Assembly: GCA_007618135.1 (NCBI GenBank)
Contig: PHFX01000162.1
Location: 1-44,175 of the forward strand
DNA from: Candidatus Brocadia sp. WS118
Lineage (GTDB): Bacteria; Planctomycetota; Brocadiia; Brocadiales; Brocadiaceae
Direction: 5' to 3'
DNA length: 44,175 bases
Positions 14,306 to 23,103 of the stretch are shown here, piece after piece. Position 1 is the stretch's first letter; the number at the start of each line of letters is the position of its first letter. The position numbers were made by a program, and so were the translations under genes. A model generated the notes under the pieces. The model did no database searches, was not told the DNA's origin, and saw nothing but the letters and a program-made list of their open reading frames with translations.

Positions 14306-15347
14306 AATAAAAATCGAAGGCTTTACAGTAAGCGATAAATACAAGCCGTTTATTGTTGCCGAAATGTCCGGCAACCATAATCAATCGCTTGAAAAAGCTT
14401 TGGAAATCGTAGATGCAGCAGCGGAAGCTGGAGCTAGTGGTCTGAAGATTCAGACCTACACAGCTGACACTATGACTATACCTCACAATAAAGGTTTGTT
14501 TTACATTGATGATCCGAAATCTTTGTGGCATGGAAAAACTTTATTTGACCTTTATCAAATAGCATATACTCCCTGGGAATGGCACCAGCCGATATTTGAA
14601 CGTGCTAGGAAAAAAGGGCTAATTCCTTTCAGTACTCCATTCGATAGCAGTTCAGTTGATTTCTTGGAAGGCCTGGATATACCCGTATATAAAATTGCTT
14701 CATTCGAAAATAAGGATTGGCCATTATTAAAAAAGGTCGCTTCGACCGGCAAACCGATTATTATGTCTACGGGAGCCTCTAACTTAAGTGATATTGCTGA
14801 ATCGGTAGCCATCCTCAGCGAAGCTGGATGTGATCAACTTATCTTATTAAAATGTACAAGCACCTATCCTGCCAGCCCGGAGAACACGAACTTATTGACT
14901 ATTCCTCACATGAGAGAAATGTTCAATTGCCATATCGGCTTATCGGATCACACAGGAGGAATAGGAGCGGCTGTGGCTTCGGTAGCACTGGGCGCAAGAG
15001 TAATCGAAAAGCATTTTACAATTTCTCGCACTGAGGGGGGGGTAGATTCTGCCTTTTCGATTGAACCGGATGAACTAAGAGCCTTAGTAGTAGAAAGTGA
15101 ACGAGCATTTAAAGCTTTAGGTAGTATACGCTATGACATTTTAAAGGACGAAGAAGCGAGTTTGCGCTTCAAGCGATCCATTTACGTAGTTCAGGATATT
15201 CGGAAAGGGGAAAAATTCACTTCAAAAAACGTCCGAATCATTCGACCCGGGGATGGGTTAGAACCTAAATATTATGATAGGATTCTTGGAAAGGCCGCCT
15301 CCTCAGACTTCGAACGCGGCACCCCTTTAACTTGGGAAAATATTTGA
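14292..15347 (+). CDS. pseI: PseI: pseudaminic acid synthase
   Basis: Condenses phosphoenolpyruvate with the PseG product to form pseudaminic acid. It has 351 residues. The NeuB-type TIM barrel begins with FIVAEMSGNHNQSLEKA (20-36), and a C-terminal SAF (antifreeze-like) domain contains RSIYVVQDIRKGE and VRIIRPGDGLEP. FSTPFDSSSVDFLE and SLWHGKTLFDLY are PseI rather than NeuB variants. ALGARVIEKHF is the family's metal- and substrate-binding region. The ATG start at 14292 overlaps the formyltransferase gene by 14 bp, which fits a co-translated operon. It is the second of three NeuB-family synthases in the window and the clear Pse-specific one. Confidence 0.94.
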   Translation: MVLNEIKIEGFTVSDKYKPFIVAEMSGNHNQSLEKALEIVDAAAEAGASGLKIQTYTADTMTIPHNKGLFYIDDPKSLWHGKTLFDLYQIAYTPWEWHQPIFERARKKGLIPFSTPFDSSSVDFLEGLDIPVYKIASFENKDWPLLKKVASTGKPIIMSTGASNLSDIAESVAILSEAGCDQLILLKCTSTYPASPENTNLLTIPHMREMFNCHIGLSDHTGGIGAAVASVALGARVIEKHFTISRTEGGVDSAFSIEPDELRALVVESERAFKALGSIRYDILKDEEASLRFKRSIYVVQDIRKGEKFTSKNVRIIRPGDGLEPKYYDRILGKAASSDFERGTPLTWENI

Positions 15348-15348
15348 T

Positions 15349-16023
15349 ATGAGGTATATTCTTTTAACCGAAAAAACATGGCACGATAAACTCTTCGACC
15401 ATCTTTTAAACAGAAAGGAAGAAGACTGGTTTCGGATAACCCAAAAAGAAAATTTCAACTTAAGTGAACTTAACAAAACTAATCCAGAAAAAATATTTAT
15501 CCCCCACTGGTCTCATATCATTCCCGCTGAAATATATGAACGATATGAGTGCATTGTCTTCCACATGACCGACCTGCCATACGGAAGAGGTGGGAGTCCT
15601 CTACAAAACCTAATTGTTCGGGGGCATCAAGAAACAAAGATTTCCGCAATCCGCATAAATCAAGGAATTGATACGGGCAAAATCTACTTAAAAGCCCCTC
15701 TTTCTTTACTTGGGACTGCCGAAGAGATATTCCTGCGAAGTTCAGAGGTGATCCAAAGGATGATCGCAAAAATTATAGAAACGAATCCAGAACCGCAAGA
15801 ACAAAAGGGGGATGTAGTAAATTTTAAGAGACGTAAAGCGGAGGAAGGAGATATAAGCAAACTTGAAAGCCTTGAGCAAGCCTATGACTATATCCGTATG
15901 CTTGATTGCAATGGCTATCCTTCTGCCTTTCTGGAAACAGAAACTTTCCGGTTTGAATTTTCACGGGCATCACTTAAGGCAGATCAATCTATAATTGCTG
16001 ATGTTAGAATCACTAAGAAATAA
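15349..16023 (+). CDS. Formyltransferase-like protein
   Basis: A 224-residue formyltransferase-family protein of a different subgroup from the one at 13667. The motif VFHMTDLPYGRGGSPLQNLI (70-89) has His72, and INQGIDTGKIY has the conserved Asp109. The tail (KRRKAEEGDISKLESLEQAY, then DYIRMLDCNGYPSAFLET) is a small C-terminal domain that recurs in sugar-locus formyltransferases, including the one at 13667 (LLRVCDNERYPAFF). It starts 1 bp after pseI stops and overlaps the PIG-L deacetylase gene. The pairing suggests that deacetylation followed by formylation of Pse or its precursor is possible. The substrate is not known. Confidence 0.75.
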   Translation: MRYILLTEKTWHDKLFDHLLNRKEEDWFRITQKENFNLSELNKTNPEKIFIPHWSHIIPAEIYERYECIVFHMTDLPYGRGGSPLQNLIVRGHQETKISAIRINQGIDTGKIYLKAPLSLLGTAEEIFLRSSEVIQRMIAKIIETNPEPQEQKGDVVNFKRRKAEEGDISKLESLEQAYDYIRMLDCNGYPSAFLETETFRFEFSRASLKADQSIIADVRITKK

Positions 16024-16780
16024 GAAAATAATGCTGGTGGTGGCTCATCCTGATGATGAGGTTTTGGGTCCCGGCGGAAGTATGCACCGTATCATTAACG
16101 AATATAATTGTACTACGAGAGCATTGATCTTAGGGGAAGGCATAACTTCTCGTTCCGACGAGCGCGATACAGAGAAATGGAAAAAAGAACTCTCCCAACA
16201 TCGCGCCAATATTGAATCCGCTCGTGAGGCTATCGGCTATGGATCGGTTGGGATTTATGATTTCCCGGACAACCGATTCGATATTGTCGCCTTGCTGGAT
16301 ATAATAAAAGTTGTTGAAAAAGAAAAAGAGCAATTTCAACCTGAAGTCATTTTCACCCACCATGGTGGAGACGTAAATATTGACCATCAACGAACGTTTG
16401 AGGCAGTAATCACTGCTTGCCGTCCGATGCAGCACGAAATTGTAAAGACGATCATTGCATTCGAGACAATGTCGGGTACTGAATGGCGGGCTTCTTCCGA
16501 TCCTCGGCATTTTATTCCCAATCTTTTTATAGAAATCACAGAAAAAGACTTGGAAGCAAAAATTAAAGCTATGGAAGCTTATGAATTTGAGCGCCGAGCC
16601 TATCCCCACCCGCGGTCTCCTGAAGCTTTGGAAATCAGAGCAAAAATGTGGGGAGTTGCCAATGGGATATCTATGGCGGAAGCTTTCCAAATAATAAGAG
16701 CAATAAATCAGCATTCTGATGAAAATGATTGCCTCAGTTGGGGGAATTCAAATTTAACAAGAGATAAAAAAACCAGATGA
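16001..16780 (+). CDS. PIG-L family (LmbE-like) deacetylase
   Basis: A zinc-dependent N-deacetylase of 259 residues. AHPDDEVLGPGG (16-27) carries the metal- and catalytic-site residues His, Asp, Asp and Glu. FTHHGGDVNIDHQRTF supplies the further conserved His residues. The ATG at 16001 is preferred over the TTG at 15995, and it overlaps the preceding gene by 23 bp. Family members remove N-acetyl groups from sugars. Located between a formyltransferase and a sialyltransferase-like protein, it probably acts on Pse or a Pse precursor. A paralogue in the Leg module (23100) also follows a formyltransferase. Confidence 0.85.
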   Translation: MLESLRNKKIMLVVAHPDDEVLGPGGSMHRIINEYNCTTRALILGEGITSRSDERDTEKWKKELSQHRANIESAREAIGYGSVGIYDFPDNRFDIVALLDIIKVVEKEKEQFQPEVIFTHHGGDVNIDHQRTFEAVITACRPMQHEIVKTIIAFETMSGTEWRASSDPRHFIPNLFIEITEKDLEAKIKAMEAYEFERRAYPHPRSPEALEIRAKMWGVANGISMAEAFQIIRAINQHSDENDCLSWGNSNLTRDKKTR

Positions 16781-18018
16781 TACTAGGTGCTTATAATGTT
16801 TTGATCAGCCGGACAAGCAAGCGGCATGCCTTGTTGCTTAAATTTTTTAAAAATAGAAGGCCCAATGCTACGAGAGCGCATGCTTGCCTTAAGAAGGATA
16901 TAGAAACTGATAGTACAAGCCTGCATTTCCTGTTTGAGCACTTAGACAATATAGGATTGAGGCATGGCAAGCTAGGGGAAGAATTCTGGGAAGCGTTTAC
17001 AGAAACGATCATCCAAAAAAAGAGGTCGCCCTTAGTCCTCAAATCACTCGCAAATCTGGATTCAAAGGACTTGACGCCTGGCGAGTGGAATGAGCTGGGG
17101 ATGTACTTGCTTAGCTTCGGCTTGTTCCGGGAGGCTGTTACCTGCAGGCATCATTCTCATCGAGCGTTAGATACGACATCCTCTAAGTTTGTCTATGGTG
17201 TTATCTTCCCTATACTCAAATTAGCATCGCTTTTCGATCAAGGGCTTTGGGAAAACGGTGCAAAAATTGTTGAGCGCCAACTACTGCTTCACAGGAACAA
17301 CCCATTCTATCGAAAGTTTTTTCTGAATGAGAAAGCGGTTGGCCAATCATTGCATGAAGACTACTACCATCATATCAAAGGGAAACGTATTGCAGTTATC
17401 GGCCCCCTTGAGTTTGACCAGGATTATAGCGATGAAATCGCCCAGACCGATCTCGTAATTGAATTGAATGGTTTGGAATCGGCCCGAGAAGCAGCAAAGA
17501 TGAAGTATCACGGCCGCCCCGACATAGTTTATTACAACAATAGCCGGAATGCAGGAAATGCCAAAGGCGATTTCAGCGATGTAGTTCAAGGCGCTTCTTA
17601 TTTCGTCATAAAAAATGACCGATTTCTTAATAAATTAAATGAATTCACCCCTTGCCGGGTGACGCCTCAATCGAATAGCCTCACCTGGAACGGCACCTTT
17701 TCCATGATGGAAATCACCCTTTCTGATCTGCTTTTATTTGACCCTGCTGAGGTGAAGGTCTATGGAGTTGATCTGTATCTGAGCTTTAATTATTCTAGTT
17801 CCTATGGAAACAAACCTCCTGATTCGCTGAAAGGCATCACTATGAATTTTACGGTTCATGATATTTTTACCCAGTTCTTATTTATGAAGAAGTTGTTTGA
17901 CGGAGGTTATATAAAAGCGGATCAAAGATTATCAAATGTGCTCAGGCTCAGCCTGGAAGAATATGCCGCCAAATTGGAGTCCTTATATCCGGTATATTTA
18001 GAGCATGTTTGGAGGTAG
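16777..18018 (+). CDS. Putative GT29-like (sialyltransferase-like) nonulosonate transferase
   Basis: A 413-residue protein. Residues 1-195 are helical and unrecognised. From 200, KGKRIAVIGPLEF followed by QTDLVIELNG (223-232) resembles the sialyl-motif arrangement of GT29-like proteins (GKxVAIVGN...DxVIRxN). GRPDIVYYNN (246-255), WNGTFSMMEITLSDLLLF (304-321) with VKVYGVDLYLS, and VHDIFTQFLFMKKLFDGG (360-377) fit the later motifs (S/VS-type region and HD). I infer transfer of CMP-Pse to the glycan. The ATG start overlaps the PIG-L stop (ATGA). The last codons (EHVWR-stop) form the left arm of the palindromic element that follows. Confidence in the fold is moderate; the substrate is inferred only from position. 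Confidence 0.5.
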   Translation: MILGAYNVLISRTSKRHALLLKFFKNRRPNATRAHACLKKDIETDSTSLHFLFEHLDNIGLRHGKLGEEFWEAFTETIIQKKRSPLVLKSLANLDSKDLTPGEWNELGMYLLSFGLFREAVTCRHHSHRALDTTSSKFVYGVIFPILKLASLFDQGLWENGAKIVERQLLLHRNNPFYRKFFLNEKAVGQSLHEDYYHHIKGKRIAVIGPLEFDQDYSDEIAQTDLVIELNGLESAREAAKMKYHGRPDIVYYNNSRNAGNAKGDFSDVVQGASYFVIKNDRFLNKLNEFTPCRVTPQSNSLTWNGTFSMMEITLSDLLLFDPAEVKVYGVDLYLSFNYSSSYGNKPPDSLKGITMNFTVHDIFTQFLFMKKLFDGGYIKADQRLSNVLRLSLEEYAAKLESLYPVYLEHVWR

Positions 18019-18162
18019 TCATTTGGGCTGCAAATGACCGCTTTTGGAACCTCATTTCGGCTATTTTCTCGCCCGTAGCGCTGCTATGGGCGAGAAAATG
18101 AGCCTCATGAGAACCCAAAATCAGCCATTTTCGCCTCCAAAGCACCACCTCCAAACATGCTC
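18001..18162. repeat. Nested palindromic element 3, arm inside the preceding CDS
   Basis: The outer arms GAGCATGTTTGGAGGT (18001-18016) and ACCTCCAAACATGCTC (18147-18162) are perfect complements. The left arm is the 3' end of the transferase gene, including most of its stop codon. Inside, ATTTTCTCGCCC (18063-18074) and GGGCGAGAAAAT (18088-18099) flank the core GTAGCGCTGCTAT (18075-18087). A third word copy, AGCCATTTTCGCC, is at 18123-18135. The plan matches the elements at 2228 and 6736, while the TAGCGCT core matches the element at 1181. It could act as a terminator for the Pse operon. Confidence 0.75.
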
Positions 18163-18204
18163 TTAGATGGCGACAAGAACTAACCGGAAAATGAGGAAGC
18201 AAGG

Positions 18205-19203
18205 GTGAAACTCCATTCAAAAAAAATACTCGTCACCGGAGCCGATGGCTTCATCGGTTCCCACCTTGTAGAAGCTTTGTTGAAAGAAGGGGTCAAGGTC
18301 AAAGCCTTCTGTTACTATAATTCCTTTAATTCCTGGGGATGGCTTGACAGCCTGCCTAAGGAAAAGCTGGAGAAGGCGGAAGTCTTTACAGGCGATATAC
18401 GAGATCCCAATGGTGTGCGCACAGCGATGAAAGACGTAGATATGGTCTTTCATTTGGCTGCCCTGATTGCTATTCCCTTTAGCTACCATTCACCGGATGT
18501 TTATATAGATACAAATGTAAAAGGTACGTTGAATGTCATTCAGGCAGCCCGCGATTTGGGTACGAAGCGGATATTAGTCACTTCCACATCTGAAGTTTAT
18601 GGCACAGCGCAGTATATCCCCATTGACGAAAAACACCCCCGGCAACCACAGTCGCCCTATTCAGCTTCCAAGATTGCCGCTGATTGCATTGCCGAGTCTT
18701 TTTATCGTAGCTTTGATTTGCCGATAACGATCGTCCGGCCCTTTAATACTTATGGGCCCCGGCAATCGTCGCGAGCGGTGATCCCCACCTTGATCACCCA
18801 ACTGCTCAATGGAAAGACGGAAATACAATTAGGCGACCTCTCCCCTACTCGTGACTTCGTTTATGTAAAGGATACGGTACAAGGCTTCCTGGCTATCGCA
18901 CAATCCGACACCCTGATCGGCGAGGATTGCAACATCGCAACCCAATCTGAAATCTCTATCGGCCGGCTCGCGGAAGAGATAATCCGACAAATCAATCCGG
19001 CAGCCCGGATCATACAGGACGAAGCCCGGCTACGTCCCCCTAAAAGTGAAGTCTTCCGGCTCTATGGCTCGGCGGAAAAGATAAAAAAACATACGGATTG
19101 GGCTCCAAAGTATGACCTTGGCCAGGGTATAGCCGAGACCATCCAATGGTTTAGCAACAAAGAAAACTTAGGGAGATACAAAGCCGATATCTATAACATC
19201 TGA
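18205..19203 (+). CDS. legB: LegB: NDP-GlcNAc 4,6-dehydratase (retaining)
   Basis: An extended SDR of 332 residues of the LegB type, the first dedicated step of legionaminic acid synthesis. NAD binding is at TGADGFIGSHL (11-21). The catalytic region has VTSTSEVYGTAQ (125-136) and PYSASKIAAD with Tyr152 and Lys156. RPFNTYGPRQSSRAVIPTLI is typical of the family. The start is GTG at 18205, with the nucleotide-binding strand following within seven residues. It begins the Leg module right after a palindromic element. The ptmE-like gene downstream suggests that the substrate may be GDP-GlcNAc, as in Campylobacter, but a UDP route cannot be excluded. Confidence 0.9.
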   Translation: MKLHSKKILVTGADGFIGSHLVEALLKEGVKVKAFCYYNSFNSWGWLDSLPKEKLEKAEVFTGDIRDPNGVRTAMKDVDMVFHLAALIAIPFSYHSPDVYIDTNVKGTLNVIQAARDLGTKRILVTSTSEVYGTAQYIPIDEKHPRQPQSPYSASKIAADCIAESFYRSFDLPITIVRPFNTYGPRQSSRAVIPTLITQLLNGKTEIQLGDLSPTRDFVYVKDTVQGFLAIAQSDTLIGEDCNIATQSEISIGRLAEEIIRQINPAARIIQDEARLRPPKSEVFRLYGSAEKIKKHTDWAPKYDLGQGIAETIQWFSNKENLGRYKADIYNI

Positions 19204-19396
19204 ATTGAATCGCAAGGCCTCAAACTTTTATCCGCAAGCCATATCATAGCTTGCTGGACCACTAAAAAAAAACGGGATTATGACCCACCCCATATCGCAG
19301 TTGATGCACCGCCTGCCTATTATGATTAGCATTGCCTATGCGGAAAGCAGGAGAATGCAGTATATCTGGAAGAGAGAATCGTAAATACTCCACACA

Positions 19397-20032
19397 ATGC
19401 TCCCGCTATCCTCTAAAATATGCTTGCTAGGCTTTTCCGGTCATGGTTTTGTTGTTGCGGAAGCATTAAAAAGTCTCGGATATACCTCATTGTATTATGC
19501 AGAAGAACAAGAACAGTTGAGCAATCCCTTTGGCTTATCTTACGTTGGCTTCGAACAAGAGGCAAGTTTCGATTGGAGCCAATTTAACGCTTTTGCCTTG
19601 GGCGTAGGCGATAATCAGGCCAGAGCGAGGATTGCTCAAAAAATAAAAGACAAAAACGCCACCTTGTTATCCGTGGTACATCCCCAAGCCCATATTGCTA
19701 TAGAAATAGAAATCGGAGCAGGTGCTTTTATCGGTCGTGGTGCTTGCGTTAATTCCCTTGTAAAATTGGGAGTGGGTACAATAATCAATACAAGTGCCGT
19801 CATTGAACATGAATGCCAGATTGCCGATATGGCGCACATCGCTCCCGGTGCCGTTCTGGCAGGCAATGTCAAAGTTGGCAAGTTTGCTTTTGTAGGAGCC
19901 AATGCAGTGGTTAAGCAAGGAGTGCGAATTGGAGACTACGCTACCATTGGAGCAGGTACGGTAGTATTGCAAGATATCCCCAACAACAGTACCGTAGTAG
20001 GTAACCCCGCAAAAGCATTAAGCCGTGGGTAA
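19397..20032 (+). CDS. NeuD/PglD-family acyltransferase (LegH candidate)
   Basis: A sialic-acid O-acetyltransferase (NeuD) / PglD-family protein of 211 residues. The N-terminal Rossmann-like PglD_N domain starts CLLGFSGHGFVVAEAL (9-24). It is followed by a left-handed beta-helix with hexapeptide repeats (IGAGAFIGRGACVNSL through IGAGTVVLQDIPNNST) ending VVGNPAKAL. In Leg clusters this type commonly acetylates the 4-amino group of UDP- or GDP-4-amino-6-deoxy-GlcNAc. I infer the LegH role from its place between legB and legI. The upstream spacer (19204-19396) contains no legC. Only a 34-codon open frame without recognisable similarity is present there. Confidence 0.8.
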   Translation: MLPLSSKICLLGFSGHGFVVAEALKSLGYTSLYYAEEQEQLSNPFGLSYVGFEQEASFDWSQFNAFALGVGDNQARARIAQKIKDKNATLLSVVHPQAHIAIEIEIGAGAFIGRGACVNSLVKLGVGTIINTSAVIEHECQIADMAHIAPGAVLAGNVKVGKFAFVGANAVVKQGVRIGDYATIGAGTVVLQDIPNNSTVVGNPAKALSRG

Positions 20033-21050
20033 AAAGGTTCTCATTATAGCAGAAGCTGGTGTAAATCACAATGGCAATATCGAAACTGCCAAAGAATTGA
20101 TTGATGCCGCTGCGGAGGCCGACGCTGACCTTGTTAAATTCCAGACCTTTTCAGCAGACCGCATTGTAAGCCCCACTGCACAGAAAGCCAATTATCAGCA
20201 AGTCAATATCGGAGAGGATGATACCTCTCAGTACAATATGCTAAAGCGGCTGGAATTATCAGAAGCTATGCATCACGAATTAATCAGCTACTGCCGACAA
20301 AAAGGAATTGGTTTCTTCTCTACCGCATTTGACCCGCAGGGATTGGACTTTCTTCACAACCTGGGCTTCAATCAGTTCAAAGTCCCCAGCGGAGAAATCA
20401 CCAATTACCCCTATCTGAAGAAACTTGGCAGGTTTAAAAAACCTGTAATCCTTTCAACCGGCATGGCTACCCTCGGCGAAATAGAAGCAGCGTTGAATAT
20501 CCTTACTTTGGAAGGGCTAGATCGCCGGCAGATCACTGTCCTGCACTGCAACACAGAGTATCCTACCCCGATGGAGGAGGTCAACCTTAAAGCCATGCTG
20601 GCCATACAGCGGGCCTTTCAAGTAGAGGTCGGCTATTCCGACCATACCCTGGGCATTGAGGTGCCAATTGCCGCAGTCGCCCTTGGCGCTTCCGTCATTG
20701 AAAAGCACTTTACCCTGGACCGCAACCTGCCTGGCCCCGATCATAAAGCCTCCCTGGAGCCGGATGAACTGAAAGCGATGGTCGCAGCAATAAGGAATAT
20801 AGAAAAAGCGATTGGCGGGCATGGGCGGAAGGAACCTAGTAAAAGTGAGAAAAAAAATAAAGAAGTCATACGAAAATCAATTCACATTAAAAACCCAATT
20901 GAATCTGGTCAAGTGATCAACGAAGAAGACCTTATTGCTTTAAGACCTGGTGATGGGATTTCTCCCATGCAATGGAATGAAATAGTAGGGCGGAAAGCAG
21001 CGCATAACCTGAATAAATCACAGAAACTTCAATGGCTGGACCTACTTTAA
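20025..21050 (+). CDS. legI: LegI/NeuB: legionaminate or sialate synthase
   Basis: A NeuB-family synthase of 341 residues that condenses phosphoenolpyruvate with a 2,4-diacylamino-6-deoxymannose. IAEAGVNHNGNIETAKELID (8-27), DLVKFQTFSAD and GVGYSDHT-like VGYSDHTLGIEV are canonical. ALGASVIEKHFTLDR and a C-terminal SAF domain (RKSIHIKNPIESG, ALRPGDGISP) complete the fold. The start is GTG at 20025 and overlaps the NeuD-like stop by 8 bp. Assignment to Leg rather than Neu rests on legB and the ptmE-like gene nearby. Confidence 0.92.
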   Translation: MGKKVLIIAEAGVNHNGNIETAKELIDAAAEADADLVKFQTFSADRIVSPTAQKANYQQVNIGEDDTSQYNMLKRLELSEAMHHELISYCRQKGIGFFSTAFDPQGLDFLHNLGFNQFKVPSGEITNYPYLKKLGRFKKPVILSTGMATLGEIEAALNILTLEGLDRRQITVLHCNTEYPTPMEEVNLKAMLAIQRAFQVEVGYSDHTLGIEVPIAAVALGASVIEKHFTLDRNLPGPDHKASLEPDELKAMVAAIRNIEKAIGGHGRKEPSKSEKKNKEVIRKSIHIKNPIESGQVINEEDLIALRPGDGISPMQWNEIVGRKAAHNLNKSQKLQWLDLL

Positions 21051-22216
21051 AACGGCATATTAGAAAAATTGGAGTAATCACAGGAACTAGGGCAGAGTTC
21101 GGTCTTATGTATTGGCTAATTAAAGAAATTCAAGAGGATCCTGAACTAGAACTTCAACTTATTGTCACAGGAATGCACCTTTCGCCCGAGTTTGGACTCA
21201 CCTATCGCGAAATCGAGAACGCTGCAATCCCTATTGCAGCAAAAATCGAAGTAGTTCTATCCTCGGATACGGCAGTTGGCATTTCCAAATCTATGGGTTT
21301 GGGAATGATTTCTTTTAGTGAAGCATTTGAACGACTTAACCCTGATATTGTCGTGGTTCTGGGAGACCGATTCGAAATTTTTTCTGCAGCCGCTGCAGCT
21401 ATGATATCCCAAATTCCGATTGCTCACATTCATGGCGGAGAGGCCACGGAAGGACTAATTGATGAACCTATCCGCCATTCGATATCTAAGATGGCTCATT
21501 TGCACTTTACGGCTACCGAAACTTATAGAAAAAGAGTCATTCAGTTAGGGGAATCTCCTGAACGCGTTTTTAATACAGGAACTCCTGGATTGGACAATAT
21601 TACCAAACTGCAGCTACTGAATCGGCAGGAACTGGAACAGTCCCTCAACTTTAAACTTGGATCCCCAACCTTTTTGGTAACATTCCACCCAGTAACCTTG
21701 GAAGCAGATACTGCTTCCTCTCAATTCGAAGAGCTTCTAGCTGCTATTGATCATTTTCCGGCCGCAAAAGTTATTTTCACCAAACCTAATGCGGACACCT
21801 TTGGACGAAGCATTATTACTTTGATTGATAACTATGTAAAGCAAAATCCTGAAAAGGCTGTTGAATTCATTTCCTTGGGCCAACTTAGGTATTTATCTGC
21901 ATTATCCCATGTAGATATTGTTATCGGGAATTCCTCTAGCGGACTTACCGAAGCCCCCACCTTTAAAGTGCCAACAATTAATATCGGGGATCGACAGAGA
22001 GGTCGAATAAAAGCAGCTTCTGTAATTGATGCAAACCCTAAACAGTTAGAAATAGTTGAAGCTATCAACAAGGCACTCAGTGAAAGCTTTCAACAAATCC
22101 TACCCTCTGTAATGAATCCTTATGGGGAGGGGGGAGCATCCTGGAAAATCAAAAATATTATAAAGAGTTTTAATCTTGAAGATATTCTCAAAAAATCTTT
22201 CCACGACCTAAACTAA
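21032..22216 (+). CDS. legG: LegG/NeuC: hydrolysing NDP-GlcNAc-type 2-epimerase
   Basis: A GT-B-fold hydrolysing 2-epimerase of 394 residues that frees the 2-epimer sugar and the nucleotide before the LegI step. GVITGTRAEFGLMYWLIKEI (13-32), VVLGDRFEIFSAA, HIHGGEATEGLIDEPIRHSI and IGNSSSGLTEAPTF are characteristic of NeuC/LegG. It overlaps legI by 19 bp and ends on the A of the next ATG. Family members accept UDP-GlcNAc (NeuC) or the diacetamido-trideoxy sugar (LegG); context favours the latter. Confidence 0.92.
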   Translation: MAGPTLKRHIRKIGVITGTRAEFGLMYWLIKEIQEDPELELQLIVTGMHLSPEFGLTYREIENAAIPIAAKIEVVLSSDTAVGISKSMGLGMISFSEAFERLNPDIVVVLGDRFEIFSAAAAAMISQIPIAHIHGGEATEGLIDEPIRHSISKMAHLHFTATETYRKRVIQLGESPERVFNTGTPGLDNITKLQLLNRQELEQSLNFKLGSPTFLVTFHPVTLEADTASSQFEELLAAIDHFPAAKVIFTKPNADTFGRSIITLIDNYVKQNPEKAVEFISLGQLRYLSALSHVDIVIGNSSSGLTEAPTFKVPTINIGDRQRGRIKAASVIDANPKQLEIVEAINKALSESFQQILPSVMNPYGEGGASWKIKNIIKSFNLEDILKKSFHDLN

Positions 22217-23103
22217 TGAGGGCATTTTTTATAGGTACAGTCGATTTTTCTAAAAACCTACTTTTGACTACTTTGGAATTAGGGGAGGTAGAAATAGTAG
22301 GAATAGGGACTAAATCAAAATCCACATTTAATACTGACCATTCAGACTTGTCTGATTTGGCAATTGCAAATGGTATTCCTTACAAGTATATAAATGACAT
22401 AAATGCGCCCCACATCACTGAATGGATAGCCTCCCTGAAGCCTGACGTAATATTTTGCTTTGGTTGGTCTTCTTTAATTAAAGCCCCCCTATTGAAACTA
22501 GCAAGAAAGGGAGTGATCGGATATCACCCTGCCAAACTTCCCAAAAATCGAGGGAGACACCCGGTTATCTGGGCTCTGGCGTTAGGGCTCGACAAAACGG
22601 CGTCTACCTTTTTTAAAATGGATGAAGGTGCAGATTCAGGTGATATAGTTTCCCAAAAGGATGTGAACATCGAGCCCTCCGATAATGCGCAAACTTTATA
22701 TAATAAATTAATTGCCACCGCCCAACAGCAGTCTAAAGAATGGATTCCTTTAATGGCACAAAATAAGCTGAACTTAACTCCACAAGATAACTCAAATACT
22801 AATTATTGGAGAAAAAGGGGCAAAAAAGACGGCGAAATCGATTTCAGAATGAGCACTCAGACAATTTACAACTTAACAAGAGCATTGACAAAGCCTTATG
22901 TTGGGGCACATGTAATTTTCCAATCTAAAGAATTTAAAGTTTGGTCCTGTGAGATCGGACCAAATTTTGCTCCTAATTTGGAACCTGGCAAAGTATTAGA
23001 GGTTTCAGAAAAAGGAATATTAGTTAAAACTGCAGATAGCAGTATATATCTACTCAACCATGAAATTGATGTCACAATAAACGAAGGAGATTATTTCGAA
23101 TGA
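22216..23103 (+). CDS. Formyltransferase of the Leg module
   Basis: A 295-residue methionyl-tRNA-formyltransferase-like sugar enzyme with an N-terminal Formyl_trans_N domain and a C-terminal Formyl_trans_C-like domain (about 215-295). IGYHPAKLPKNRGRHPVIWA (101-120) has His104, and KMDEGADSGDIV has Asp140. The position two before His104 (Asn in classical enzymes) is Gly102, a pattern I associate with sugar formyltransferases. It starts on the stop of legG and its stop overlaps the start of a PIG-L deacetylase gene (ATGA). I infer N-formylation of a Leg amino group, but which nitrogen is unknown. Confidence 0.82.
   Translation: MRAFFIGTVDFSKNLLLTTLELGEVEIVGIGTKSKSTFNTDHSDLSDLAIANGIPYKYINDINAPHITEWIASLKPDVIFCFGWSSLIKAPLLKLARKGVIGYHPAKLPKNRGRHPVIWALALGLDKTASTFFKMDEGADSGDIVSQKDVNIEPSDNAQTLYNKLIATAQQQSKEWIPLMAQNKLNLTPQDNSNTNYWRKRGKKDGEIDFRMSTQTIYNLTRALTKPYVGAHVIFQSKEFKVWSCEIGPNFAPNLEPGKVLEVSEKGILVKTADSSIYLLNHEIDVTINEGDYFE

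Noticed and set aside
19204-19396. Remnant of legC after legB
   Set aside because: I read the spacer in several frames and found no aminotransferase motif. The 34-codon frame from ATG 19280 has no similarity that I recognise.
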